Shown: piece after piece, positions 1 through 7,657 of the stretch
Layout of the letters: the number at the start of each line of letters is the position of its first letter
Position numbering within the stretch: position 1 is the first letter of the stretch
From: Clostridiaceae bacterium
GTDB lineage: Bacteria > Bacillota > Clostridia > Oscillospirales > Acutalibacteraceae
Length of the DNA stretch: 18,962 nt
NCBI GenBank assembly: GCA_904501875.1
Contig: CAJGCQ010000009.1
Coordinates: forward strand, 1-18,962
Reading direction: 5' to 3'
Position numbers and translations under genes: made by a program
Notes under the pieces: generated by a model
Databases searched by the model: none
What the model saw: only the letters and a program-made list of their open reading frames with translations
Told to the model about the DNA's origin: nothing

Positions 1-29
1 GTCATTAACAATGCCAATAATTTTTTCAT
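1..29 (-). CDS. N-terminus of a likely exported protein (partial)
   Basis: An ATG at 29-27 on the minus strand opens a frame reading MKKLLALLM before the window ends. A GGGG-containing ribosome site lies about 8 nt upstream and a strong promoter lies at 62-90. Two lysines followed by a leucine/alanine run suggest the start of a signal peptide or lipoprotein leader. Too little is present to name a function. It is separated from pgeF by a terminator and so is its own transcription unit. Confidence 0.55.
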
Positions 30-61
30 TTTCTTCTACCCCTTTGGTATTTAATAAATAC

Positions 62-90
62 ATTATACTTTATTTCGATAAAGTTGTAAA
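62..90 (-). promoter_or_regulatory. Sigma-A type promoter for the left-edge gene
   Basis: On the minus strand TTTACA (90-85) and a perfect TATAAT (67-62) are separated by 17 nt. Transcription should begin near position 55, giving a leader of about 25 nt before the ATG at 29. Confidence 0.7.
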
Positions 91-107
91 GTGTTTTTTG
101 AAAAAAT

Positions 108-142
108 AAGGCATTTTTATCCTAAAATGATAGAAATGCCTT
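108..142 (-). terminator. Intrinsic terminator after pgeF
   Basis: On the minus strand AAGGCATTT (142-134) pairs with AAATGCCTT (116-108). An inner TATC/GATA pairing surrounds a 7-nt loop, and a T-rich tract follows the stem. It lies just past the pgeF stop codon and ends the wzz-cpsD-cpsB-pgeF unit. Confidence 0.8.
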
Positions 143-148
143 GATAGG

Positions 149-970
149 TTATATTAATTCTATTATTGCGGCGAGGTTTCCTCTTTTTCCGCCTGTAGCT
201 CGGTGGGAGTGAAGCTCCTCACTGTTACAGCAGGTGCAAAGGTCGGCGATATCGATATTATCAGGGCTTATACCCGCATTTACAAGTATCTGCTTGTTAG
301 CCTCCTTCAGGTCTAACATATATTTTCCGTTTTGCTTTGGAAAAACTATATCGCTAAGGTTCAGATAGGGAATTTTTTTAAATTCGCTTATAACGGGATC
401 ATCAACCTCGTAACAGCAAACGCCGATTGCGGGTCCGATAGCGGCGATAATGTCCCCCCGGTTACAGCCGTATTCATAAACCATTTTTTGAACCGTCACT
501 TTGCCGATTTCCTTAACCGTGCCTCGCCACCCTGCGTGGGAGGTTGCAATCACCTTTTTTACGGGGTCGCAAAACAAAAGGGGAGTGCAGTCGGCATATT
601 GCGTTACAAGCGCAACTCCGCTACAGTCGGTTATGAGCCCATCAACATCATTGAAAGATTCTTTAAAAATACCGGTTCCGCAGTCCTTTTCGGTGACCAC
701 TTTGACATTGTTTGTATGGGTCTGGCGGCTTAAAACAAGGTGATTTATATCAATTCCCACACAGCTGCAAAGCCGTTTGTAGTTCTCAATTACGCTTTCC
801 CTTTTATCGCCGCCTGTAAGGCTTAGATTCATTGAGGAATACTGTCCCTCGCTTACGCCGCCTATTCTTGTTGAAAAGAGGTGATGCACCATGCCGCATT
901 TTTCGAGTTTTGGAAATGCAATATATTTAACGCCGTTTTTGTCGTAAATATTAAGCGTTTTGCTTTTCAT
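149..970 (-). CDS. pgeF: Purine nucleoside phosphorylase / laccase-domain protein, PgeF (YfiH) family
   Basis: This 273-residue protein has the YfiH/DUF152 layout. Zinc-site residues are visible at His85 (SRQTH), Cys128 (QYADCTP) and His145 (SHAGWRG). Further conserved segments are GPAIGVCCYEV (179-189) and a C-terminal CTCC...SHRATGGKRGN stretch. Family members were first called polyphenol oxidases; characterised relatives act on purine nucleosides, and E. coli PgeF edits wrongly built muropeptides. The substrate here cannot be read from sequence. The ATG at 970 has AAGGAG six bases upstream and overlaps the end of cpsB by 20 nt, so translation is probably coupled. It is the last gene of its unit, before the terminator at 108-142. 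Confidence 0.9.
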   Translation of the reverse strand: MKSKTLNIYDKNGVKYIAFPKLEKCGMVHHLFSTRIGGVSEGQYSSMNLSLTGGDKRESVIENYKRLCSCVGIDINHLVLSRQTHTNNVKVVTEKDCGTGIFKESFNDVDGLITDCSGVALVTQYADCTPLLFCDPVKKVIATSHAGWRGTVKEIGKVTVQKMVYEYGCNRGDIIAAIGPAIGVCCYEVDDPVISEFKKIPYLNLSDIVFPKQNGKYMLDLKEANKQILVNAGISPDNIDIADLCTCCNSEELHSHRATGGKRGNLAAIIELI

Positions 971-1703
971 AAAGGTCTCCTTTTCGGGTCATCTCTTCTA
1001 ACAGCAATCGGGAATTACGGATTAAACCGTTTGCATATTCCTCGCCTAATTTTTCGGTGATATGTTTAATGGCATTCTTCATTTGGGGTGGCCTGATATC
1101 TATGGAATGAGAATCAGTTGCTAAAAGATTTACATATCCCTTTTTTATGAGCTTTTCGGTTATCCTTTTGTAATACGGAGAAAAAAGGGAGGAGGCATTA
1201 ACCTGCGTAGGTATATTTTCGCTTTTTACAAATTTTAACAGCTTCCTGAATGAGGGGGCTTTATAATACCTTTCTATGTGGGCGATTATGGGAATTATAC
1301 CTGAGTTGTTTTTTAAATTTGCTATATCCTCAAAAAAAGAATCTGTTATGCAGTCATCGGTAAGCTCAAGCAGGAGATAATTTGAGCTGTTAAGGCGAAA
1401 ATCGGTTACAGACTCACTTGTACCTAAATAGCGGAAGTATAAAACCTCGCATCCAAAATAAATACGAGGTAAATTTTTACCCTCTGCCGCAGAGCATAAA
1501 GCCGTATAAGCTTCTTCGGTGCGCATTTTAAATTCGTCAAGATTATCGGAATCGGGATAAAAATGAGGTGTTGCTATAACATCTGTGATTCCGTCTTCCT
1601 TCATCATTTCAAGAAGCTGTAAGGCCTCGTTTATATCCTTTGCACCGTCGTCTACAGCGGGGAGTATGTGTGAATGAATGTCAAATATAATAAATTCCTC
1701 CAA
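951..1703 (-). CDS. cpsB: CpsB/YwqE-type tyrosine-protein phosphatase (PHP family)
   Basis: The protein (250 residues from the outermost start) is a PHP-fold metal-dependent phosphatase of the CpsB/CapC/YwqE family, which removes phosphate from CpsD-type tyrosine kinases. Metal-binding motifs appear in order: FDIHSHILPAVDDGA at the N-terminus, IATPHFYPD, FGCEVLYF, IIAHIERY and LLATDSHS. It follows the kinase gene, as expected for this module. The start is unusual. The outermost candidate is TTG at 1703-1701, but the strong GGAGG (1701-1697) overlaps that codon and lies 5 nt before an in-frame ATT at 1691. The first in-frame ATG is past the HxH motif, so a non-AUG start is needed. I give the TTG boundary as the outer limit; 1691 fits the ribosome site better. 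Confidence 0.9.
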   Translation of the reverse strand: MEEFIIFDIHSHILPAVDDGAKDINEALQLLEMMKEDGITDVIATPHFYPDSDNLDEFKMRTEEAYTALCSAAEGKNLPRIYFGCEVLYFRYLGTSESVTDFRLNSSNYLLLELTDDCITDSFFEDIANLKNNSGIIPIIAHIERYYKAPSFRKLLKFVKSENIPTQVNASSLFSPYYKRITEKLIKKGYVNLLATDSHSIDIRPPQMKNAIKHITEKLGEEYANGLIRNSRLLLEEMTRKGDLYEKQNA

Positions 1704-1715
1704 AATAGTAGAAAC

Positions 1716-1749
1716 GGACAGCCGCGGAATAATAGGCGGCCGCCCGTCC
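1716..1749 (-). promoter_or_regulatory. GC-rich imperfect hairpin between cpsD and cpsB
   Basis: GGAC (1716-1719) pairs with GTCC (1746-1749), and GCCGC (1721-1725) pairs with GCGGC (1736-1740), with an unpaired asymmetric section between them. It fills most of the short cpsD-cpsB gap. The downstream T-tract on the minus strand is broken (GTTTCTACTATTTT), so it may be a weak attenuator or an mRNA processing/stability element rather than a full terminator. Confidence 0.4.
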
Positions 1750-1753
1750 TAAA

Positions 1754-2467
1754 TTAATTGTAGTAAGAGCCGTAATATTTTTTACGATATCCGTTTTTGC
1801 TGAAATCAGTGCCGTTAAGTATAACACCAAGGATGTTAATATCGAGCTGTTTTGCACTTGCTACAGCACGGAAAAGCATCTCACGAGTTGTAAAGCCTGA
1901 GCGAACCACAAAGATAATGCCACCTGCCTTTTGAGCAATTACAAGTGAATCCGAAATGAGATTTACAGGCGGAGTATCAAGTATTATGTAATCGTATTTT
2001 TCGTTTAACTCATCAAGCAACTCGTCAAAAGAGGGATCGTTGAAAATTTCGGCGGCGTTCTGAGGTATAGGACCAACGGTCAAAATATCAAGCCTGGAAT
2101 TATATTGCTGAACAGCTTCGCTGAAGGTTGAAACACCGGTTAAAACATTTATAATACCGTCATTGTTCTTCATTTTGAGCTTTGTGTGAACGGTGGGACG
2201 GTGTGTGTCGGCGTCAATAAGTAGCACTTTTTTGTTGATTTGTGAAAGAGAAATCGCAACATTAATTGAGGTAGTGGATTTACCGTCTGAAGGGTTCGGG
2301 CTTGAAATCACTACGGTTTTTTTATCTTGCTTTCCCAGCGCAGAAATCAGGTTGGTACGGATATTCTTGTACGCTTCGGAAACCGCAAATGGCACCTTTT
2401 TTAATGACTGGATCTCGTTATTTTCTTTTTCGGAGGAAACTGCAGAAACATCATTTTTATTTGACAT
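1754..2467 (-). CDS. cpsD: CpsD/CapB-type bacterial tyrosine kinase
   Basis: This is a cytoplasmic BY-kinase of 237 residues, the usual size for the Firmicutes form whose membrane activator is a separate protein. Walker A is SPNPSDGKST (about 56-65), Walker A' LLIDADTHRP (82-91) and Walker B IILDTPP (161-167). A C-terminal tyrosine cluster (Tyr227, 231, 232, 235, 236) is the expected autophosphorylation site. The kinase normally controls polysaccharide polymerisation or export with its adaptor and is reset by CpsB. I chose the ATG at 2467 because AAGGAAGGAGT lies 6 nt before it; an ATG at 2494 has no such site. From 2467 it overlaps the adaptor gene by 11 nt. Confidence 0.92.
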   Translation of the reverse strand: MSNKNDVSAVSSEKENNEIQSLKKVPFAVSEAYKNIRTNLISALGKQDKKTVVISSPNPSDGKSTTSINVAISLSQINKKVLLIDADTHRPTVHTKLKMKNNDGIINVLTGVSTFSEAVQQYNSRLDILTVGPIPQNAAEIFNDPSFDELLDELNEKYDYIILDTPPVNLISDSLVIAQKAGGIIFVVRSGFTTREMLFRAVASAKQLDINILGVILNGTDFSKNGYRKKYYGSYYN

Positions 2468-3221
2468 TCGTAGACTCCTTCCTTGAATATCCATAGTATT
2501 TATTCTTATTTGCCGCCGCAGATGAAAAATCAGGAATATTGCCTAAAACGGTTAAATCATAATTATTCTTAATTTCATCTTCGCTTTTTATAGTTGTATT
2601 AAATAATGATATGATAAAAATGATTGCATAGGATAATACCGCACCTGCCATTGCAGCGACAAATACGGTTCTGGAGGTTTGGGGATAAATTTTTACCGCT
2701 CTGTCAGCAGTTGTGGTTACAGACGCTGTAGAACCGGGAATAAATTTCGCAATATAGTCTGGAACAATCTCTAAAAAGTTATTAACAAGAGTTTGAGCCT
2801 CCTCAGGTGCATCGGCGGAGAAAGAAACATCAATAAAGAGTGTGTCTTCATTGCGCTGCTTGACTGTGGCCCTGTTCATTAAATTTGCATATGAATATTT
2901 GTTACCCAATTCAGAAGCGAGTTGCTTATAAATATCATTAGTATTGAGAATATCAATGATTGTATTAGAGAGCAGAAGCGATGCAGAAATATCCGAACCG
3001 CTTACCTTTTTCGAGGTTGTGTCGCTCGCAGTTTGTGCCGAGATATCGCTGATAATCGCACCGTTTGTAACAACGATGGAACCTGTTGAAGAATACCTTG
3101 GTTCGGCAACAAAATTGCAGTAAGAATACGCAACAATTGCGGCGACTAAGGCTACGGTAATCAAGATATAGATATATTTTAATGCAAGCTTGAGAAGATC
3201 CACTAAAGATATGTTATTCAC
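2457..3221 (-). CDS. Wzz/CpsC-type polysaccharide chain-length adaptor
   Basis: A 254-residue inner-membrane protein of the Wzz/CapA family. TM1 lies at about 17-35, an extracytoplasmic region at about 36-184, and TM2 at about 185-207. A short cytoplasmic tail (IKSEDEIKNNYDL, then LGNIPDF) is the part that activates CpsD-type kinases in related systems. The usual proline-rich stretch before TM2 is reduced to IYPQTSR. The start is GTG at 3221; AAGGAG is about 13 nt upstream, rather far, but no better in-frame start is visible. A promoter at 3257-3285 begins the unit. The stop overlaps the cpsD start, consistent with coupled synthesis of adaptor and kinase. No glycosyltransferases, flippase or polymerase follow in this window. 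Confidence 0.85.
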   Translation of the reverse strand: MNNISLVDLLKLALKYIYILITVALVAAIVAYSYCNFVAEPRYSSTGSIVVTNGAIISDISAQTASDTTSKKVSGSDISASLLLSNTIIDILNTNDIYKQLASELGNKYSYANLMNRATVKQRNEDTLFIDVSFSADAPEEAQTLVNNFLEIVPDYIAKFIPGSTASVTTTADRAVKIYPQTSRTVFVAAMAGAVLSYAIIFIISLFNTTIKSEDEIKNNYDLTVLGNIPDFSSAAANKNKYYGYSRKESTNVK

Positions 3222-3256
3222 AGTATAACACTTACTCCTTTCAATAATTACAACTC

Positions 3257-3285
3257 ATTATAACCTATTTTCGAGAATATTGCAA
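3257..3285 (-). promoter_or_regulatory. Promoter for the wzz-cpsD-cpsB-pgeF unit
   Basis: On the minus strand TTGCAA (3285-3280) and a perfect TATAAT (3262-3257) are 17 nt apart. It sits over the last codons of the upstream isomerase gene and would start RNA near 3250, about 30 nt before the GTG. The -35 is only a partial match, so read-through from the purA unit may also contribute. Confidence 0.6.
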
Positions 3286-4058
3286 TAGCAATTTTTAAGT
3301 TTATTAAAAGAACTGTAAACATTCTCATAAGAGTTGTAGCAATCCTTATAAACCTCAATAATGCAGGAGCCGTTAAAACCCTTGCTTTTAAGCACCGAAA
3401 AAAAGTTTTCAAAATCGAAGCCGCCGTTTAAGGGCAACAGACAGTCGGAGGAAATGCTGTGGTCGCTTATGTGGTAGTGCTTGATGTTATCGGAAAATTC
3501 GTTGATAAGGTCATACGGGTTATACCCACAGCGAAGGGACTGCTTTAAGTCTATGCAAAGCTCGGCTTCCTCGCCTAAAATATTTTTCATTGAACGCAGA
3601 AAGTCAATTTCACCCGCCCTGAAGCGGACGACATTTTCCTGCAAGATATCTATGCCGTTTTGGCGGGTTACTTCCTTAAGCCTCATATACCGCTCACAGT
3701 ACTCTTCATCGCTTAATATGCCGTTGGGCTTTCCGCCGTGCATTATAATATATTTAGCGCCTAATTGTGCCGCAATTTCGGAATACCTGCGGAACTGGTC
3801 CTCTGCTTCACGGTATCTTCGGTCATAGTTTGAAAAAATCATAAATGACTCGGCAAGGGACATTGTGGGATGAACAGAGGCTACTGTTATCCCGTATTCA
3901 CTTTGAATGTCAAGGAGCATATCCACAAAGCTTTGCTTTAGCTCACTTAAGGCATTGAAAAAGATTTCCGCATGCTTTATTCCTGCTTTGCCGAGATTCT
4001 CTAAAGCAACCTCGGTTTCAAGAGGGTAAAAGCAAGAGGTTGATACTCCGATTTTCAA
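3258..4058 (-). CDS. Sugar phosphate isomerase/epimerase-like TIM barrel
   Basis: A 266-residue protein of the xylose isomerase-like / AP endonuclease 2 fold. Recurrent metal-site motifs are visible: SVHP (His63), MHGGKP (His107), LQENV (Glu141), CIDLKQ (Asp170), HYHISDHS (His196, Asp199) and IIEVY (Glu235). These match proteins that isomerise or epimerise small sugars or hydroxy acids, but the substrate cannot be deduced. The alternative, endonuclease IV, is unlikely because the full set of its zinc motifs is absent. The ATG overlaps the rqcH stop by four bases (ATGA), so it is translationally coupled to rqcH. It carries the promoter of the next unit in its 3' end. Confidence 0.8.
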   Translation of the reverse strand: MKIGVSTSCFYPLETEVALENLGKAGIKHAEIFFNALSELKQSFVDMLLDIQSEYGITVASVHPTMSLAESFMIFSNYDRRYREAEDQFRRYSEIAAQLGAKYIIMHGGKPNGILSDEEYCERYMRLKEVTRQNGIDILQENVVRFRAGEIDFLRSMKNILGEEAELCIDLKQSLRCGYNPYDLINEFSDNIKHYHISDHSISSDCLLPLNGGFDFENFFSVLKSKGFNGSCIIEVYKDCYNSYENVYSSFNKLKNCYCNILENRL

Positions 4059-5758
4059 AGCTGTACTCCTTTCTCAAGTAAAATTTGCGGTGTTACAAAA
4101 ACGGTTTTGTTTGTTGTGTAGATGACCATTCCCGGTTTTGCGCCGTTAGGCTTTTTAACGAATTTTACGGGCGTGTAATCCACGGGGACCTGTGAAGAAC
4201 CCTCCGCTTTTGAATTTGCCGCCGCCAAAGCCGCCGCTTTAATTATGGTTGCGTCCGAAACCTCGCCGCCTCGGCACATTACTACCACATGAGAGCCGGG
4301 GATATTCTTAACATGAAACCATAAATCATTCTTTGCGGCAAGCACGGTTGTTAAATAATCGTTTTGGCGGTTATTTTTACCCACAAGTATTTTATAGCCC
4401 TCATCTGAGGTGTATTCCTTAAACTGCGGAGCGGCGGATGCTTTCTTTTTCCGTGTGCCGTTTTGCTTTATATAGCCCGCAAGCGCCAATTCTTCCCTAA
4501 TTTCGGAAATTTCCGAAAGGGAAACGCTGCGTGCAATGCTGTCAAGCACCGAGTCGAAATATTTAAGCTCCTCCTCGTCCTTTTTTGTAAGGTCTGTGAG
4601 TGTGCGCTCGGCGGTATAGGATTTTTTATAATCCTTAAAATACTTGTCTGCGTTTTTCTGGGGTGAAAGAGCGGGATTTAAAGGTATTCTTACCGGATTC
4701 ATTTCATCGTAATAGTTTTCAACCTCGGCAAAGGCAGCACCGTTTTTGAGCCTATACAGATTTGCCTTTAAAAGCTCGCCGTAAATTCTCAAGGTCTCTC
4801 TGTTTTCGCACTTTTTAAGGTCGTTAAGCCGTATGGCAAGCTTCCTTTCGGTGCGGGTGCGGAGATTTGTTACAAGCTTGATTATATCCGAGGCGGAGCG
4901 CTTAAGCCTTTCGGAATTTTCCCGTGCGGTATAAAAAGCGTCTAAAAGTTCGGAATAGCTTTCAAAGCTTTGCTTTGAAAATTCATTCGAGTACTGGGAA
5001 ATGTCAGTATAGGAAAAATCGTAGGGTGTACCGTCCGTTTTTATAAGCATAACAGGGGCACCGCCCTCTTTTAAATCGGTTAAAATATCGCTTAATGCCG
5101 AATTAAGACTTCCCGTGATTTCCGATTTATAAACCGCCTCCCTGCAAACAAGGGGAGAAAAGCCGTCGATACTCTCGAGCAATGCATTAGCGTAGTCTCC
5201 CCCGTGAGCAACTGCTGCTGAGCATATTTCCTCTGCATCAGCCGTTAGGGGATTAAGCTTTCCCTGGTTTTGGGGATATTCGTACTCAGCCCCCGGTAAA
5301 AGCAGGCGGTCGGCGGTTTCGGGGTCGCTTTTGCGAAGGCAGTCTATAATCTTTCCGTCTGCCCCCACAAGCAGAATATTGGTCTTATTGCCTATAAATT
5401 CAGCAATAATGCGTATTTCAGCAATATCTCCCATTTCGTTTGTATATGAAAAGGTAAGCTCGGCTATTCTTTCGAGGGCGGGTTGCGTCACCTTAATAAG
5501 CCTTGCGGCAGAAAGGTATTTTCTTATCAGCATACAAAACATAGGAGGTGTTGCGGGATTTTCATACTTGTTTTCGGTAAACTGAATACGGGCAGAGCCC
5601 TGCTTTACAGAGATTAAAAGCCGTTTGGCAAAGCTTTTTTTGCGCAACAAAAGAACCAGCTCGTCCTTAGAGGGCTGGTATATTTTGTCCACATGGGAAT
5701 CGTTGGCGATATTCAGTTCGTGGGTAATTCGGTGCAAAAAACCGCCGTCAAATGCCAT
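4055..5758 (-). CDS. rqcH: RqcH / NFACT-family ribosome quality control protein
   Basis: A 567-residue NFACT protein (older name FbpA, fibronectin-binding). The NFACT-N region covers the first ~200 residues, including the PPMFCMLIRKYLSAARL segment. A helical, coiled-coil-rich middle spans about 270-430. The C-terminal NFACT-R domain (about 445-560) has DLWFHVKNIPGSHVVV, VDYTPVKFVKKP and GAKPGMVIY. In B. subtilis RqcH binds split 50S subunits carrying stalled chains and adds C-terminal alanine tails for degradation. At the position of the family Asp-Arg motif needed for tRNA recruitment, this protein reads Glu96-Arg97. The ATG at 5758 follows the trmK stop by 2 nt, with an AGGA ribosome site inside the trmK end. 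Confidence 0.93.
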   Translation of the reverse strand: MAFDGGFLHRITHELNIANDSHVDKIYQPSKDELVLLLRKKSFAKRLLISVKQGSARIQFTENKYENPATPPMFCMLIRKYLSAARLIKVTQPALERIAELTFSYTNEMGDIAEIRIIAEFIGNKTNILLVGADGKIIDCLRKSDPETADRLLLPGAEYEYPQNQGKLNPLTADAEEICSAAVAHGGDYANALLESIDGFSPLVCREAVYKSEITGSLNSALSDILTDLKEGGAPVMLIKTDGTPYDFSYTDISQYSNEFSKQSFESYSELLDAFYTARENSERLKRSASDIIKLVTNLRTRTERKLAIRLNDLKKCENRETLRIYGELLKANLYRLKNGAAFAEVENYYDEMNPVRIPLNPALSPQKNADKYFKDYKKSYTAERTLTDLTKKDEEELKYFDSVLDSIARSVSLSEISEIREELALAGYIKQNGTRKKKASAAPQFKEYTSDEGYKILVGKNNRQNDYLTTVLAAKNDLWFHVKNIPGSHVVVMCRGGEVSDATIIKAAALAAANSKAEGSSQVPVDYTPVKFVKKPNGAKPGMVIYTTNKTVFVTPQILLEKGVQL

Positions 5759-5760
5759 TT

Positions 5761-6447
5761 TTATTCCTGCTTATCTTTCAAAAGTTTTAGTATTTGGTCT
5801 GAAAGCTTTTTATAATGCAGATATTCTGCCTGCTTTTCGTGAATATCACACAGTGCATCGGCACATTTTTTAAGGCGGATATACTGCTTTTTTATGTATA
5901 AATATCCGTCCTCGGTTTTAGGGTCAAGCTTGCCCGTAAAGAAAAAGTATTCGGGCATTTCTTTAGCTTCGCATGTGAAACAGGCGGTCATAACAGAATA
6001 CAGCTTGCCGTTTTCTTTAAGTGCAGTTTCGGTAAGTATTTCAAAGCCGCTCTCATAAAGGTACTTTCTTAAAGCCTCGGGCGAGGTGGTGGGCTGTAAA
6101 ATCAAGAGGGGATAGGGCCGTTCCCGCAGAAGCTCCGCTCGGGATATGATACCTGAGATAACCTCTCCGCCCATACCAGCTATTATAACCGTATCGGTCT
6201 CACTCTTTTTTACGGCTGAAAGACCATCGCAAAGGCGTAATTCTATTCCTGCAACCCCTGACAGCGCAACATTTCTTTTTGCGTTTTCAAGGGGCAGGGG
6301 ACGGATATCGGTTGCGATTACCCGATCTGCTGTTTGTTGTTCGATTAAGTAAATCGGTAGCCGTGCGTGGTCTGTGCCGATATCGCAAACCCTTGCACCT
6401 TTCGGCACAAGGGAAGCTATAAGTTTAAGTCTTTGGCTTAAAGACAT
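5761..6447 (-). CDS. trmK: tRNA (adenine-22-N1)-methyltransferase TrmK
   Basis: A 228-residue SAM-dependent methyltransferase. The SAM-binding motif CDIGTDHARLP spans 21-31, the acidic end of the second strand is ATDIRP (45-50), and the family signature AGMGGE is at 90-95. A helical C-terminal extension is typical of TrmK. The enzyme methylates N1 of A22 in the D-loop of bacterial tRNAs. The start codon overlaps the stop of the upstream DUF1858 gene by one base (TAATG), and rqcH follows after 2 nt. A close Nif3-family partner often seen beside trmK is not present here. Confidence 0.93.
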   Translation of the reverse strand: MSLSQRLKLIASLVPKGARVCDIGTDHARLPIYLIEQQTADRVIATDIRPLPLENAKRNVALSGVAGIELRLCDGLSAVKKSETDTVIIAGMGGEVISGIISRAELLRERPYPLLILQPTTSPEALRKYLYESGFEILTETALKENGKLYSVMTACFTCEAKEMPEYFFFTGKLDPKTEDGYLYIKKQYIRLKKCADALCDIHEKQAEYLHYKKLSDQILKLLKDKQE

Positions 6448-6647
6448 TATTTATTTTCAAAATAGCGGTTAAGCTTTTCTACAAGTGCGTCACAGTCGGT
6501 TCCGTGAACCTCGCAAGCCTGCTCGATGCTCTCTCCTCTTGATGCGGGGCAGCCTAAACAATGCATGCCAATCTCAAAGAAGTATTCAGCAGCACCTGTG
6601 TCCATATCTAATACTTCGCCTATAAGCATATCCTTTGTAATCTTCAT
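6447..6647 (-). CDS. DUF1858-domain small CxxC protein
   Basis: A 66-residue protein consisting of a single DUF1858 domain, of the kind described as hybrid-cluster-protein-associated disulfide redox. The pair HCLGC (Cys30, Cys33) sits at the start of a helix, and two more cysteines occur at 45 and 52. The family is often a stand-alone redox or regulatory domain in anaerobes; no specific role is proven. The ATG at 6647 has AAAGGTGA six bases before it. It is translationally coupled to trmK through TAATG and lies 25 nt after yhaM in the same unit. Confidence 0.85.
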   Translation of the reverse strand: MKITKDMLIGEVLDMDTGAAEYFFEIGMHCLGCPASRGESIEQACEVHGTDCDALVEKLNRYFENK

Positions 6648-6672
6648 TATAAATCACCTTTCTTTTTTATTA

Positions 6673-7644
6673 TTAAAATAATTCTGTTTTTTTATTCAAA
6701 TCTGTTCTTGTGTGGTTATAAAGCTTGCGGTTGTCCATAGCCCATACTCTTGCGGAAAAATCCTCTTCCGGAGCGGCGGATACCGCCTCACGCATTTCAT
6801 AAATACGGGAGTCCATAAGGTCGAGCTCGCTTAAAAGCTCGGCTTCAATAAACATAGGCCTTACCGCCGCACCGAACTCAGGCTCACCGTGGTGGGAAAG
6901 CACCATATGCTCAAGCAGCATTGCGGTTTTGGGGTTAATAGTAAGCTTTTCGGCATACTTATTTATTACCATAGCCCCCATTGCAAGATGGCCTAAAAGG
7001 TTGCCCTCGGCCGAATATCCTGTGGCTATGCCTGTATCTGCAACCTTAAATTCCGAAAGCTTTGCAATATCATGGAGTATTGCGCCCGAAATTAACAGCT
7101 CACGGTCAACAAAGGGGTAGACCCTGCAAACACCCTCGGCAAGCCGCACTATCGAAAGCGTGTGAAGGAGCAGTCCTCCCCGCACTGCGTGGTGAAGCTT
7201 AAAGGCGGCGGGCCAATAAAGCAGAGCTAAGCGGTTATCGTCAAGTATTGCAGTTACGATTTTTCTTAAATCTTCGTCCCCGAAGCTGTCTGCAAGCCTA
7301 TAAAGCTCCTCAAACATCTGCTCGCCTGAATAATCTGCCGACTTTACAAAATCGGAGATATTAACGCCGTCCTCAGGCGTTACGGGTCTGATTTTTTCAA
7401 TCTTGAGTTGGTCTGCACCGTTGTACTGCGAAATCATACCCCGAATTTTAACAAGGTCATTAACGCCGTATTCTCCGTGGGTGGCCTTATTGTAGCGCCA
7501 GAGCTTTGCGTTAATCTCGCCCGTAGAGTCCGAAAGGGTCATATCAAGATATGTGTCACCCTTTGAGGAGGTCTTTTGGTCAATGCTTTTTATGAGGCAG
7601 AAGCCGTCAACAAGGCCGCTGCCGTCAATAGGAGTAAAATTCAT
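6673..7644 (-). CDS. yhaM: YhaM-type 3'-5' exoribonuclease (OB fold plus HD domain)
   Basis: A 323-residue protein with an N-terminal OB-fold nucleic-acid-binding domain (about 10-90; LDMTLSDSTGEINAKLW) and an HD phosphohydrolase domain (about 155-285). Metal ligands are visible at GGLLLHT (His161), ILHDIAKL (His191-Asp192), LLGH (His219) and LSHHG (His251-252). This is the YhaM/CBF1 layout of Gram-positive 3'-5' exonucleases that trim short RNA and single-stranded DNA. The ATG at 7644 has CGGAG a few bases upstream and follows purA after 13 nt. Length agrees with B. subtilis YhaM (~314). Confidence 0.9.
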   Translation of the reverse strand: MNFTPIDGSGLVDGFCLIKSIDQKTSSKGDTYLDMTLSDSTGEINAKLWRYNKATHGEYGVNDLVKIRGMISQYNGADQLKIEKIRPVTPEDGVNISDFVKSADYSGEQMFEELYRLADSFGDEDLRKIVTAILDDNRLALLYWPAAFKLHHAVRGGLLLHTLSIVRLAEGVCRVYPFVDRELLISGAILHDIAKLSEFKVADTGIATGYSAEGNLLGHLAMGAMVINKYAEKLTINPKTAMLLEHMVLSHHGEPEFGAAVRPMFIEAELLSELDLMDSRIYEMREAVSAAPEEDFSARVWAMDNRKLYNHTRTDLNKKTELF

Positions 7645-7657
7645 AAGTCTCTCCGCC

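Noticed and set aside
332..733. Plus-strand frames opposite pgeF
   Set aside because: These are shadows of pgeF, which has complete family motifs on the other strand.
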